DNA from: Gordonia hydrophobica NBRC 16057
Lineage (GTDB): Bacteria > Actinomycetota > Actinomycetes > Mycobacteriales > Mycobacteriaceae
Assembly (NCBI RefSeq): GCF_001592365.1
Contig: NZ_BCWU01000016.1
Span: 21,864-85,863 of the forward strand
Length of the DNA stretch: 64,000 bases
Direction: 5' to 3'
Positions 34,137-42,759 of the stretch are shown here, piece by piece (position 1 is the stretch's first letter; every line of letters begins with the position of its first letter). The notes under the pieces are model-generated. The model did no database searches and had not been told where the DNA came from. It saw nothing but the letters and a program-made list of their open reading frames with translations. A program made the translations under genes and the position numbers.

Positions 34137-34144
34137 ACTGAGAG

Positions 34145-34150
34145 AATCTA
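34145..34150 (-). promoter_or_regulatory. Possible -10 of the mod operon
   Basis: TAGATT (TANNNT pattern) on the minus strand, eight bases before GTG 34136 and with no ribosome site between. This suggests a leaderless or near-leaderless transcript. No -35 box is evident. Confidence 0.35.
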
Positions 34151-34296
34151 TCCGCAATCACAGGTTGTTCGCACGCTTAGGCCCGCATCTGCGACTTTCG
34201 TCCCACATCGGCGGCCCTGCCTCCGGTCCGGTTGTATCGTGTGTGGCCCTCCCGCCTTCCGACCGTGTGATCGCTCGCGGTCGGCCGCAGGCAGGC

Positions 34297-34341
34297 TAGG
34301 CTTGCGTCATGGCTGCTGCCGCCCTTCGGGGGCCGAAGTGA
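34297..34341 (+). promoter_or_regulatory. Possible leaderless 10-codon upstream ORF coupled to moeA
   Basis: TAGGCT (34297-34302) is followed after six bases by ATG 34309, which opens [10 protein letters not shown] and stops at TGA 34339-34341. That stop overlaps the moeA GTG (34338-34340) as GTGA. The arrangement suggests a leader peptide whose translation delivers ribosomes to moeA. Confidence 0.4.
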
Positions 34342-35540
34342 TCACCGTCGACGAACACCGCGCACGCATTCTCGCTGCCACCGAACCGCTGGCCGCCATC
34401 GGCCAGTTGGCGATCGATTCCACCGGCCTCGTGCTGGCCGACGACGTCGTGAACCGGTGGCCGGTACCGCTTTTCGACAACTCCGGAATGGACGGCTATG
34501 CGGTGCGCCGCGCCGATGCCACCGTCGGCGCCACCCTGCGAGTGGTCGCCGATGTCCCCGCGGGCAGCGCCGAGGATCCTCCGATCGGTCCCGGCGAAGC
34601 GGTACGCATCATGACCGGTGCACCCGTCCCGTCCGATGCGAACGCGATCGTGCCGCTGGAGCACACCGACCTCGGCACGCAGGTCCGGGCCGACGCGCCG
34701 GAGGCCATCGTCATCACCGAACGGCCACGCAAAGCCGCCCACATCCGTCGCGCCGGAGAGGACACCGCGGCCGGATCCGTCGCCGTCGCCGCGGGCACCG
34801 TGCTCGGCCCGTGGCAGTTGTCGGCGATCGCCTCCGCCGGGCACGAGATCATCCGCGTCCAACGCAAGCCGCGCGTCGCCATCATCTCCACCGGCTCCGA
34901 GCTCATCGATCCGTCGGGCAGTCCCGAACGCGGTCAGATCCCGGAGTCCAACTCCATCCTGCTGTCCGCGGCCGTCCAGCAGGCGGGTGCGCAGGTGTGC
35001 AGCGTGACCCGGGTGCCCGACGACGAGCACGCCCTGAACTCGGTCCTCGCCGGACTGGACGCCGACGTGATCGTCCTGACCGGCGGCGCCAGCGTCGGCG
35101 CCTTCGACGTCGTCAAGGCGGTCCTCGACGGCGTCGGGAGCATCGAGTTCACCACCGTCGCCATGCAGCCGGGCAAGCCGCAGGGCTTCGGGCTCACCGA
35201 CGACGGCGTCCCGGTCTTCTGCCTGCCAGGCAACCCGGTCAGTGTCGCGGTGTCGTTCGAGATGTTCGTCCGCCCCGCGCTGCGCCAGCTGGCCGGACAC
35301 CACGACATCGACCGTCCGCGCATCACCCGCCGCGCCTCCGTCGGGTGGCGGCGGCGGTCGGACCGGATGCAGATTCTGCCGGTGGTCTACGACGACGAGA
35401 CCGTCCGTCCCGCCTCCCGCGGCGGGAGCGGCTCCCATCTGGTGACCAGCCTCGCCGACGCCTCCGCGCTCGCCCTGGTGCCCGCTGCCGTCGACGATGT
35501 GGCCGAAGGCGATCCGATCACGGTGATGGTGCTCGAGTGA
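34338..35540 (+). CDS. moeA: Molybdopterin molybdenumtransferase
   Basis: 400-residue enzyme that inserts molybdate into adenylated molybdopterin. Recognised by [17 protein letters not shown] (~47-63), [19 protein letters not shown] (~93-111), the MoCF-binding segment [11 protein letters not shown] ... GQIPESNS (~180-205), [13 protein letters not shown] (~250) and [15 protein letters not shown] (~295). GTG 34338 has GGGGG five bases before it and overlaps a tiny upstream frame. It ends overlapping moaC (GTGA). First gene of a five-gene cofactor operon in which every junction overlaps. Confidence 0.94.
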   Translation: MITVDEHRARILAATEPLAAIGQLAIDSTGLVLADDVVNRWPVPLFDNSGMDGYAVRRADATVGATLRVVADVPAGSAEDPPIGPGEAVRIMTGAPVPSDANAIVPLEHTDLGTQVRADAPEAIVITERPRKAAHIRRAGEDTAAGSVAVAAGTVLGPWQLSAIASAGHEIIRVQRKPRVAIISTGSELIDPSGSPERGQIPESNSILLSAAVQQAGAQVCSVTRVPDDEHALNSVLAGLDADVIVLTGGASVGAFDVVKAVLDGVGSIEFTTVAMQPGKPQGFGLTDDGVPVFCLPGNPVSVAVSFEMFVRPALRQLAGHHDIDRPRITRRASVGWRRRSDRMQILPVVYDDETVRPASRGGSGSHLVTSLADASALALVPAAVDDVAEGDPITVMVLE

Positions 35541-36010
35541 GCGACCAGCACTTCACCCACCTCGACGCGGCGGGCCAGGCCCGCATGGTGGACGTGACCG
35601 AGAAGGCGCCGACGGTTCGCAGCGCCACCGCCGCCGGGTTCGTCCGCTGTTCGCCGCCGATCGTCACTGCCCTGCGCGACGGCACCGTGCCGAAGGGCGA
35701 CGTCCTCGCCGTCGCGCGGATCGCCGGGATCGCTGCGGCCAAGCGGACTCCCGACCTGCTGCCGCTGGCGCACGTGATCGGCGTGCACGGCGCGAGCGTC
35801 CACCTGGAGATCGGCGACGAGGGCGTCACCGTCTCCGCGACGGTCCGCACCGCCGACCGCACCGGGGTGGAGATGGAGGCGCTGACCGCGGTCAGCGTCG
35901 CCGCGCTCGCCCTGGTCGACATGGTCAAGGGACTCGACAAGTCCGTCGAGATCGAGAACATCCGACTGCTGCGCAAGACCGGCGGCAAGAGCGGCGACTG
36001 GGTCCGATGA
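35537..36010 (+). CDS. moaC: Cyclic pyranopterin monophosphate synthase
   Basis: 157-residue enzyme that, after MoaA, completes conversion of GTP to cyclic pyranopterin monophosphate. Family hallmarks: [14 protein letters not shown] (~15-28), [27 protein letters not shown] (~50-77) and [26 protein letters not shown] (~110-135). GTG 35537 overlaps the moeA stop; the end overlaps mobA as ATGA. Confidence 0.95.
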   Translation: MSDQHFTHLDAAGQARMVDVTEKAPTVRSATAAGFVRCSPPIVTALRDGTVPKGDVLAVARIAGIAAAKRTPDLLPLAHVIGVHGASVHLEIGDEGVTVSATVRTADRTGVEMEALTAVSVAALALVDMVKGLDKSVEIENIRLLRKTGGKSGDWVR

Positions 36011-36585
36011 TCGCCGCGATCATCCTCGCCGGCGGTCGTGCCAGTCGGTTGGGCGGCGCCGACAAGGCTGCGATCGACGTCGACGGTCGACCGCTGATCG
36101 ACGCCGCGTACGCCGCCGTCTCCGGAGCCTCGCCGGTGATCGCCGTCGGCCCGCCGTCCATCGCGCGGAGCGGAGTGATCGTCGTGCAGGAGGATCCGCC
36201 GTTCGGCGGGCCGGTCGCCGGCGTCGCCACTGCCATCACTGCCCTCGCGGACACCGATTCGCCGGCCGAGACGTGGCTGCTGGCCTGCGACCTCCCCCGC
36301 GCCGAACTCATCGTCGCGCAGTTGCGTGACGTGCCGATCCCCGAGGATGCCGACGGCGTGATCCTCACCGACCAGACCGGGCGAGAGCAGTGGCTGGCCG
36401 GCCGCTACCGACTGTCGTCGCTGCGCAGCGCCCTGGACGCCCTGCCCGAGGTCGCCGGCGTGTCGATGCGCCGACTCTTGGCCGTGATGAGCATCCACAC
36501 CATCGCGGACCGGGTCGGTGCCACACTGGACCTCGACACCTGGGACGACGTAGAGCAGTACCGAGATCAGGAGGATCCCGTATGA
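36007..36585 (+). CDS. mobA: Molybdenum cofactor guanylyltransferase (MobA-like)
   Basis: 192-residue nucleotidyltransferase that attaches GMP to molybdopterin, making the MGD form NarG needs. The N-terminal motif [15 protein letters not shown] (~7-21) is the signature of MobA-type enzymes; [10 protein letters not shown] near 70 and the Mg-binding CDLP near 98 follow. Overlaps moaC and the DUF6457 gene by four bases each. Somewhat divergent and short, so activity is inferred from motif and operon. Confidence 0.87.
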   Translation: MIAAIILAGGRASRLGGADKAAIDVDGRPLIDAAYAAVSGASPVIAVGPPSIARSGVIVVQEDPPFGGPVAGVATAITALADTDSPAETWLLACDLPRAELIVAQLRDVPIPEDADGVILTDQTGREQWLAGRYRLSSLRSALDALPEVAGVSMRRLLAVMSIHTIADRVGATLDLDTWDDVEQYRDQEDPV

Positions 36586-36845
36586 CCACGTATCCGCCCG
36601 GCCTGGACCGGTGGGCCGCCGAGCTCGCCCCCGCGTTGGGGCTCGCCGAGACCGAGGTGCCGACCGCGCTTCTGCTCGAGGTGACCCGAGATGTCGCGCA
36701 CGCCGTCCTGCGGCCCGCCGGCCCCATCACCACCTACCTGATCGGTCTGGCCGTCGCGAACGGGATGAGCGCTGACGACGCCGCCGCCAAGGTCCGCGCG
36801 TTGGTCGAGGCCAAGGAACAGGCCCGTGAGGAAGCGCCTGAGTGA
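36582..36845 (+). CDS. DUF6457 domain protein
   Basis: 87-residue helical protein ([20 protein letters not shown]...) with an Arg/Pro-containing centre (VAHAVLRPAGPITTYLIGLAVANGMS). Proteins like this sit next to or fused to mobA in many actinobacteria and are filed under DUF6457; the role is unknown. AGGAGG lies upstream of ATG 36582, which overlaps the mobA stop; its own stop overlaps moaD (GTGA). Confidence 0.8.
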   Translation: MTTYPPGLDRWAAELAPALGLAETEVPTALLLEVTRDVAHAVLRPAGPITTYLIGLAVANGMSADDAAAKVRALVEAKEQAREEAPE

Positions 36846-37078
36846 TCATCCGCTACTTCGCCGGCGCGGCGGAAGCCGCGGGCCGTAAGGAGCAGTCGTT
36901 CGACGGCGCCCTGACCGTCGGCGAGCTCAAGCAACGCCTGTCGGACGAGCACGGCCCGGAGTTCGCCCGCGTCCTGACGGCCTGTTCAGTGTTGGTCGAC
37001 GGCACCCGTGCCACGGATGAGACGTTCGCCGCCGCCGCCGCGACGGTCGATCTCCTCCCGCCGTTCGCAGGCGGGTAG
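36842..37078 (+). CDS. moaD: Molybdopterin synthase sulfur-carrier subunit
   Basis: 78-residue ubiquitin-fold protein ending in the required Gly-Gly (PPFAGG), which carries the thiocarboxylate sulfur to MoaE. Contains MIIRYFAGAAEAAGRKEQ and VLVDGTRATDETFAAA as expected. GTG 36842. It is the last gene of the moeA operon; its partner moaE lies 2.3 kb away on the other strand. Confidence 0.92.
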   Translation: MIIRYFAGAAEAAGRKEQSFDGALTVGELKQRLSDEHGPEFARVLTACSVLVDGTRATDETFAAAAATVDLLPPFAGG

Positions 37079-37357
37079 GCGCTCACCCCACGCTGCTCGA
37101 GCCGCAACCCCTCCCAGCCTGACCTAGCCACTGGCCGAGCCACACCACCCCACGCTGGTCGAGCCGCTCGGGGACGAAGTCACAGAGCGTGTCGAGACCG
37201 CCGCGGTCACTCAAGCCGCGTCGAGCACAACCACTCAACCGATGCGCTGATTCGTCGCCACCGATCGCTCGATCTCAATCTTCACACCGATGGGACACAT
37301 TCGACGGTCGGTCGGTTCTGCCACACGTCGCGATCACAATCTTCCTGCTCTGATCGC
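37079..37357. other. Intergenic region with REP-like element
   Basis: No gene seen. A GCTGGTCGAGCCGC ... GAGCGTGTCGAGACCG element lies at about 37148-37199, with a shorter relative (CACGCTGCTCGAGCCGC) at 37089-37105. It belongs to the same broad class as the 20.9-kb repeats. Confidence 0.6.
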
Positions 37358-38239
37358 TCACTCCGAGGGCAGAGTTCCCTCGGAGGTCGTCATTCGGACA
37401 GATCTTTCGACGAGTGCCTTTGCCTCACGTGACCGCGCGCGGTGTCGGTCCCGCTTGGTGATCGCCCGAATGTCCGCCAGTGTCTGGTCCCAGCCGTAGA
37501 TGATGTCGTCGTAGGTCAGGCGCAGCGTGAGCCACCCGTCGATCATGGTCTGGCGGTCACGACGCCGATCACGCTCGTAGTCCTCTTTGGAGGAGTGGTA
37601 GAGCATGCTGTCGCATTCGAGCACCAAGATGCCGACCCGCAGATCGGCCAAGCCCACGCCGGGGATCGCCGGTTGGACCACCACGTCGAAGCCAAGTGAC
37701 TGCAGTCGAACTCGCGTCATGCTCTCGGTCCCGGACATGCAGCGGCCATCCGTGCGTCCCAGCCACTCGCGGACCACGGCGCCGGAGTCCCCGAAGCACG
37801 CCTTGAGGTCTTCGAAAGTTGTGGCGCCGCTGTGTAGGTACGAGTCGCAGACAGCAATCCATTCGTCCATCTCCAGACATCGCGCTGCGCACAGCAAGGC
37901 CGCCTCCACCGAGTCCACCGCGCATCGGGCTGTCGGCAGTGAACCGACCAACGGTGTGCAGGCTTTGTTCTTCCCGCGCATCCCGCGGTTCCGCCGCAAG
38001 TGAAGGCGCCGGTCGTGGCCTGGCGGGACCCACGCCTCATGGAACGTCAGTGCGTCCACGCAGGTGAGAACTCCGCCGTCTCGAACCGCCGACGCCACGT
38101 TCGCATCATGCGATCTGATCGCGAACCACCCCGGTCGCAACCGAATCAGATCCCCGCTCTTCAGCAGTGCCGCCAACAGTTTGTTGTCGATGCCCTTCGC
38201 TGCCAGCTCCCGCCGCGTGTACACGCCCGAATCCTTCAT
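37358..38239 (-). CDS. AbiEi-like N-terminal / DUF559-like nuclease-fold protein
   Basis: 293 residues from ATG 38239 (MKDSGVYTRRELAAKGIDNK); a longer start cannot be excluded and no clear ribosome site is seen. The N-terminal half resembles the winged-helix AbiEi antitoxin (LLKSGDLIRLRPGWFAI ... VLTCVDALTFHEAW). The C-terminal half resembles the Vsr/DUF559 nuclease fold: GLADLRVGILVLECDSMLYHSS followed by DYERDRRRDRQTMIDGW. Such proteins are abundant in this bacterial group, usually without a known target. No partner toxin gene is adjacent. It lies 3' of moaA on the same strand, an apparent insertion among the cofactor genes. Confidence 0.75.
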   Translation of the reverse strand: MKDSGVYTRRELAAKGIDNKLLAALLKSGDLIRLRPGWFAIRSHDANVASAVRDGGVLTCVDALTFHEAWVPPGHDRRLHLRRNRGMRGKNKACTPLVGSLPTARCAVDSVEAALLCAARCLEMDEWIAVCDSYLHSGATTFEDLKACFGDSGAVVREWLGRTDGRCMSGTESMTRVRLQSLGFDVVVQPAIPGVGLADLRVGILVLECDSMLYHSSKEDYERDRRRDRQTMIDGWLTLRLTYDDIIYGWDQTLADIRAITKRDRHRARSREAKALVERSVRMTTSEGTLPSE

Positions 38240-38380
38240 ACAGATTGGACGCGGCCGCTGCGGCTTCGGTTCCACAACTCGCCGAGACAGCGAAACTTTT
38301 GCGCTGTCAGCGCACGCCTCCGACAATATTCCGGCAGCCCGTCCGATAGGAGCAGAAGTTTGCGGGCGGAGGCCCCGCCG

Positions 38381-39376
38381 CTATCCGCCGATCGCTGACA
38401 TCGGGCGATCCGGTTGCAAGAATCCCGGATCATCGATCCCGTGGCCTGCCCGCTTGGCCGTGACCGAGGCGCGGATCGTCGCTTCGATGTCGTCGGCGGT
38501 CGCCCCCGCGCGCAGCAGAGTCCGCAGATCAGACTCATCCCGCGCGAACAGGCAGTTGCGCAACTGACCGTCGGCCGTGAGGCGGACGCGATCGCACGCG
38601 CCGCAGAACGGTGCGGTCACCGAGGCGATGACCCCCACCGTGGTGGCAGACCCGTCGACGACGAACCGCTGCGCCGGATCGGACCCACGCCCCTCGCACG
38701 GCTGGAGGGAGAACTCCATGGACAGGGTCTCGAGGATCTCCTGTCCCGTCACCATCGTCACGCGCGACCAGATGTGGCCCGCGTCGAGCGGCATCTGCTC
38801 GATGAACCTCAACTGCGCCTCGTGCTGTTGAGCGAAGCGGACCAGGTCCACCAGTTCGTCGTCGTTGGTCCCGCGCATCGCGACGGTGTTGATCTTGAGC
38901 GGCTTCAGCCCGGTGGCGCGGGCGGCGTCGATGCCTGCCAGAACGTCGTCGAGCCGGTCGCGTCGGGTCAACGCTGCGAAGCGGTCCGCGCGCAGGGTGT
39001 CGAGGCTGATGTTGAAGCGTTCCAACCCGGCCTCGGCGAGCGGTTGCGCGAGTCGGGCAAGACCGATGCCGTTGGTGGTGATCGAGATCCGAAGCGGACC
39101 ATGCTCCCCCTCGATCCGGGACAGCCGATGCACCACCTCGACCAGGTCGGGGCGCAGCAGCGGTTCACCGCCGGTCAGCCGGATCTCGACGATCCCGAGG
39201 CGCGCGAACACGTTGGCGAGCGTGACGATCTCGTCGGTGGTGAGCAGTTCGGGCTTGGGAATCCAGGGCACCCCCTCGGCGGGCATGCAGTAGGTGCAGC
39301 GGAGGTTGCAGCGGTCGGTCAGCGAGATCCGCAGGTCTCGATGAACCCGTCCGAACGTGTCGACCAGGGCCGTCAT
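38381..39376 (-). CDS. moaA: GTP 3',8-cyclase
   Basis: 331-residue radical-SAM enzyme for the first step of molybdenum-cofactor synthesis. The SAM cluster motif is CNLRCTYCMP (~25-34); a second FeS cluster motif CGACDRVRLTADGQLRNCLF lies near residue 270, and LTGGEPLLRPDL near 70. The family's C-terminal GG is present (SAIGG). ATG 39376 (MTALVDTFGRVHRDLRIS) overlaps the moaE stop. Transcribed after mog and moaE. Confidence 0.95.
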   Translation of the reverse strand: MTALVDTFGRVHRDLRISLTDRCNLRCTYCMPAEGVPWIPKPELLTTDEIVTLANVFARLGIVEIRLTGGEPLLRPDLVEVVHRLSRIEGEHGPLRISITTNGIGLARLAQPLAEAGLERFNISLDTLRADRFAALTRRDRLDDVLAGIDAARATGLKPLKINTVAMRGTNDDELVDLVRFAQQHEAQLRFIEQMPLDAGHIWSRVTMVTGQEILETLSMEFSLQPCEGRGSDPAQRFVVDGSATTVGVIASVTAPFCGACDRVRLTADGQLRNCLFARDESDLRTLLRAGATADDIEATIRASVTAKRAGHGIDDPGFLQPDRPMSAIGG

Positions 39377-39801
39377 GTCATCACTCTCCCCAATCCCACC
39401 CAACTGTGCGAACCGTCGCTCTCGACCTGCTTCTTCCACATCGGCAGCTCGGCCTTCACCCGTTCGACAAGTTCGCGGTTAATCTCGAACGCCTCGGCCC
39501 GGTGTACCGACGACACCACTGAGACGATTGCGACGCCACCGATGCCGAGCGTCCCGACGCGATGGCTCACGGCGATCCGCACATCCGGCCGATCCAGTCC
39601 GTCGACGATCTCCCGGAGGAATCGGTCCGCGTCGGGGTGCGCGCTGTACTCCAGCTCGACGACTGTCCCCTGCGCATCGGGATCGTTGTCGCGGACCGTC
39701 CCGACGAACACGGCGGTCGCACCGGCATCCGGGGCCGCGACTGCGGCCAGGTGCGCGGCGACGTCGAGGTCGGTGTCGCTGATCGCGGCGACGGTGATCA
39801 T
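39373..39801 (-). CDS. moaE: Molybdopterin synthase catalytic subunit
   Basis: 142-residue enzyme that, with MoaD, adds the dithiolene sulfurs to make molybdopterin. Motifs: AVFVGTVRDNDPDAQG (~35-50), HRVGTLGIGGVAIVSVVSS (~88-106), HRAEAFEI and the catalytic-lysine region AELPMWKKQ (~125). ATG 39801 overlaps the mog stop by one base (TGATG). Confidence 0.94.
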   Translation of the reverse strand: MITVAAISDTDLDVAAHLAAVAAPDAGATAVFVGTVRDNDPDAQGTVVELEYSAHPDADRFLREIVDGLDRPDVRIAVSHRVGTLGIGGVAIVSVVSSVHRAEAFEINRELVERVKAELPMWKKQVESDGSHSWVGLGRVMT

Positions 39802-40283
39802 CAGTGATCGCCTCCGGCCGCCTGATCCACGGCGTGCTGCGCAACGCTGATGACCACCGGGACACCATCGCGCACCGCGCCGGTCGATCCGGCGAGATTG
39901 ACCACCAGCGCTCCCCGCCGCATGCCTGCGACGCCGCGGGAGAGCATCGCCTGCGGCAGCGACGCGATCCCGACGCGGCGGATCTCTTCGGCGACTCCGG
40001 GCAGTTCCAGGGTCAGCAGCGACGCCGTCGCCTCCGGCGTCACGTCCCGCGGGCCGACTCCGGTGCCGCCGGTCGTCACGACCAACTGGGCGCCTGCCTC
40101 CACCACTTCGACGATCAGGCTGGAGATCGCCGTCTGATCGTCGGGCACCACGATCACTTCGGCGGTCCACCCTGCCGCGCCGAGAAGTTCGGCCGCGAGC
40201 GGGCCGGAGAAGTCTTCGCGTTCGCCAGCGAAAGACCGGTCGGACACGGTGATCACCGTGGCGCGCTTCAGGTTGGATTCCAC
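39801..40283 (-). CDS. mog: MogA/MoaB-family molybdopterin adenylyltransferase-like protein
   Basis: About 160 residues of the MoCF-binding fold (RATVITVSDRSFAGEREDFSG; VTTGGTGVGPRDVTPEA; LVVNLAGSTGAVRDGV). MogA adenylates molybdopterin before MoeA acts; in actinobacteria such proteins are annotated MogA or MoaB. The start is uncertain: GTG 40283 has AAAGG almost touching it, and a GTG about 45 bases further upstream is in frame. First gene of the mog-moaE-moaA operon. Confidence 0.87.
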   Translation of the reverse strand: MESNLKRATVITVSDRSFAGEREDFSGPLAAELLGAAGWTAEVIVVPDDQTAISSLIVEVVEAGAQLVVTTGGTGVGPRDVTPEATASLLTLELPGVAEEIRRVGIASLPQAMLSRGVAGMRRGALVVNLAGSTGAVRDGVPVVISVAQHAVDQAAGGDH

Positions 40284-40342
40284 ACCTTTGAGAGTGCCAC
40301 GTTCGCACGTCAAGGGTGAAGTTCTCACGCCGCGAGGTGACC

Positions 40343-41026
40343 TCAGTCCCCTTCGGACCGATCCCGCGTCGTGTACCAGGGACGCGGACCGTGCCAACCG
40401 AACTTCAGTGACCCGATGCGCACGGCGATCACTGCTGCGGCGCAGATCCATCCCATCCACGCCTGGTAGACGTCGAAGTACAGGAGTGCCGACGTCGCTG
40501 CCGCCCCACCGGAGGCGGGGATGGCGTACAGGTGCTCGTTCGGGCGCAGCACGGCGGGAACGTGTCCAGACAGCACGTCGCGGATGATGCCGCCGCCCAC
40601 GCCGGTCGTCAGGCCGAGCATTGCGGCCGCCGGAGCCGACAGCCCGTGCTGATACGCGGTCACCGTCCCGAGCACGGCGAACATCCCCAGGCCGACGGCG
40701 TCGGTCACGTCCAACGGCCATCTCGTCAACCGTGCCGGCGGCTGCCAGAAGAAGATCACCAGGGCCGTCCCGACCGCCGTGCCGATCAGCCACAGGTCGG
40801 TGAATGCGGTGGGCGGGATCTTACCGATGATCACATCGCGGATGATTCCGCCGCCGAGAGCAGTGGCCCCGGCAAGCAGGATGATGCCGACGATGTCGAG
40901 CCCGCGACGCACCGACAGCAGCGCACCCGACGCCGCGAACGCGATGGTCCCGATCAGTTCCCCGCCGAAGTTGAGCGCAGACGTGGCGTCGTTGACCACC
41001 GGCGCCGCCAGCCACGAACCGACCAC
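40343..41026 (-). CDS. TRIC / UPF0126-family membrane protein
   Basis: 227-residue membrane protein with seven predicted helices and the family's internal duplication, marked by GGGIIRD twice (in TALGGGIIRDVIIGKIPP and GVGGGIIRDVLSGHVPA). Bacterial relatives of TRIC channels conduct monovalent cations; the cellular role here is unknown. GTG 41026 is preferred because AGGGAG lies seven bases upstream; the open frame extends further. Confidence 0.87.
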   Translation of the reverse strand: MVGSWLAAPVVNDATSALNFGGELIGTIAFAASGALLSVRRGLDIVGIILLAGATALGGGIIRDVIIGKIPPTAFTDLWLIGTAVGTALVIFFWQPPARLTRWPLDVTDAVGLGMFAVLGTVTAYQHGLSAPAAAMLGLTTGVGGGIIRDVLSGHVPAVLRPNEHLYAIPASGGAAATSALLYFDVYQAWMGWICAAAVIAVRIGSLKFGWHGPRPWYTTRDRSEGD

Positions 41027-41228
41027 GTATGTACTCCCTGAGGTAACTCGATTTCGGTACTCGGCACAGTCTCTTGTGATGCTATCCCCGACGACAATCC
41101 GCTTGCGAGCCAGCATTCGCACTGACGACACGTACGGCCTACTCCCGGCACACGTCCGAAACATCCCAGGGTCGACCGGCACGGCCACAGATGGCGTTAC
41201 CTCGCGGCCGACTGTAGTCCGAACAGAC

Positions 41229-41234
41229 TACGGT
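41229..41234 (+). promoter_or_regulatory. Possible -10 of the WS/DGAT-like gene
   Basis: TACGGT ends six bases before ATG 41241, without a ribosome site between, so a leaderless transcript is plausible. TANNNT is a low-information pattern. Confidence 0.35.
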
Positions 41235-41240
41235 GACCTC

Positions 41241-42593
41241 ATGTCTACGATCCGAGCAACACCCCAGGACGCAATCCACGCACTCACAGACTCGAGCAAG
41301 AATCGGCCATCGATTGTGACCGCGTACACATTCCCTGAGTCCGATGTCTCGACCGACGATCTCATCGAGTGGCTCGGTAGACGCGCGCACGGAATTCCCG
41401 AGATGCGACAGCGACTCGTTCGATCATATGGCGACATCGGCGACGCCTATTGGTCGGATGCTCCCGAATTCGACGTGTTCTCTCACATCAGGGAGCGGCC
41501 AGAACAAGACTGGAACGATGTCTGTTCATTGCTCGCTGACCTTCACGAGATTCCATTCGACTATGATCGGCCACTCTGGAGCATAGCGATTCTCCGCAGG
41601 GTCCCAACTTTCGAAAAGGCCGCACGTCACATCGTCGTTGTGCTCCGCTTCCACCATTGCATGACCGACGGCCTTGGCTCAGCCCGAATTGCCAAGGCAT
41701 TATTCACGCCTGAACTGCAGAGCTACACCGCGAGCAAGTCTCTGTCTCGCGCCCGGGCGACAGCCGTCGAGATCGTACGGCTACCACTGCGACCATTCGT
41801 CGTTGCAGCCGACGTAATGCGGCTACTGCGTCATACTCGCCAGATCACTGCCGCACGCAAGTCTGGCGAATGGTCAATGCCACCACACGCACCCAGAGCG
41901 ACCGTTCTGAACGGTCCGATCGGGAAGGGCCGCGCCGTCTCCGTTGTGAGTTGTTCGATCGATTCTCTCCGCGCGGCTGCACACAATCTCGGTGCGGTCA
42001 GTGTGAACGACCTCGTCTTAAGCGCGGTTGGCAGGGCTGTCAGTCGGCATCTCGATGACCCAGAAGCGCTACTGGCATCAGTTCCGGTATCAATCCGTAG
42101 CGCCGTAGACCCTAAATCACGCAACGCAGTCGCCATCGGTGTCGTTCCTCTTCACAGTACGTTGCAGTTGCCTGAACGCGCACAGGTCATTCATCGCGCA
42201 GTGCGTTCCGAACGTGCACGGTTCGAACTGCCAGGTTTCGCCGAGCTGGCCGCGAACCCATTGCCCAGACTGCCTGGATTCATCTATCGCGCACTCAGCC
42301 GAGTTCAAAGCAGGCGCAACAGCCGAACGACAAAACCTAACCTCACTCAGTTGAAGGTCAGCACTATCCCCAAAGGCAGTGCAAGCGATTGGCAGCTTTG
42401 CTCAGCACCGGTTGTCGCCAATTTCGGGATCAGCCCGGTCACCGATGGCCTCCGCCTCAATCACACTGTCTCCAGTATCGGAAACAGCCTCACCATCGGA
42501 ATTGTCGCCGACGCCGATAATATTCGCGACTTCGACGGGTACATAGAGGTGTTGCACAGCGAACTTGAAGAAATATTGGCACACGTCCCGTAG
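41241..42593 (+). CDS. WS/DGAT-family acyltransferase-like protein
   Basis: 450-residue protein of the wax ester synthase / diacylglycerol acyltransferase family, which uses acyl-CoA to make storage lipids. The catalytic HHxxxDG motif is HHCMTDG (residues ~138-144). The C-terminal half has the WS/DGAT pattern ending in GISPVTDGLRLNHTVSSIGN and GIVADADNIRDFDGYI. It is divergent: the usual N-terminal SPxDxxFL motif reads TPQDAIHAL. Base composition is lower in GC than the cofactor genes on its left, suggesting separate acquisition. It stands alone between the TRIC-like gene and the glycosyltransferase. Confidence 0.75.
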   Translation: MSTIRATPQDAIHALTDSSKNRPSIVTAYTFPESDVSTDDLIEWLGRRAHGIPEMRQRLVRSYGDIGDAYWSDAPEFDVFSHIRERPEQDWNDVCSLLADLHEIPFDYDRPLWSIAILRRVPTFEKAARHIVVVLRFHHCMTDGLGSARIAKALFTPELQSYTASKSLSRARATAVEIVRLPLRPFVVAADVMRLLRHTRQITAARKSGEWSMPPHAPRATVLNGPIGKGRAVSVVSCSIDSLRAAAHNLGAVSVNDLVLSAVGRAVSRHLDDPEALLASVPVSIRSAVDPKSRNAVAIGVVPLHSTLQLPERAQVIHRAVRSERARFELPGFAELAANPLPRLPGFIYRALSRVQSRRNSRTTKPNLTQLKVSTIPKGSASDWQLCSAPVVANFGISPVTDGLRLNHTVSSIGNSLTIGIVADADNIRDFDGYIEVLHSELEEILAHVP

Positions 42594-42759
42594 TCGCGAA
42601 TCAAGAACTGTCTAGTGGGCATCAGCGATCCTCATCGGCGGCTCACTCCGGGAACTGAGCCCGTTCACGCGCCCTGCCTCAAGCCAAGAAGATTCCGCGT
42701 GCTCTCGCTTGCGAAAAGGCCTATTGGCATCGCCGCCCGGGATGGCCATCGTGGATGGG

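Noticed and set aside
34291..34308. AGGCTAGGCTTGC as an IdeR-like half site
   Set aside because: It shares a few bases with the iron box but lacks the dyad; it is better read as a -10 element.
34200..34310. Possible molybdenum-cofactor riboswitch before moeA
   Set aside because: The region is short and GC-rich with no conserved Moco-riboswitch core I could recognise; a leaderless mini-frame explains the upstream sequence better.
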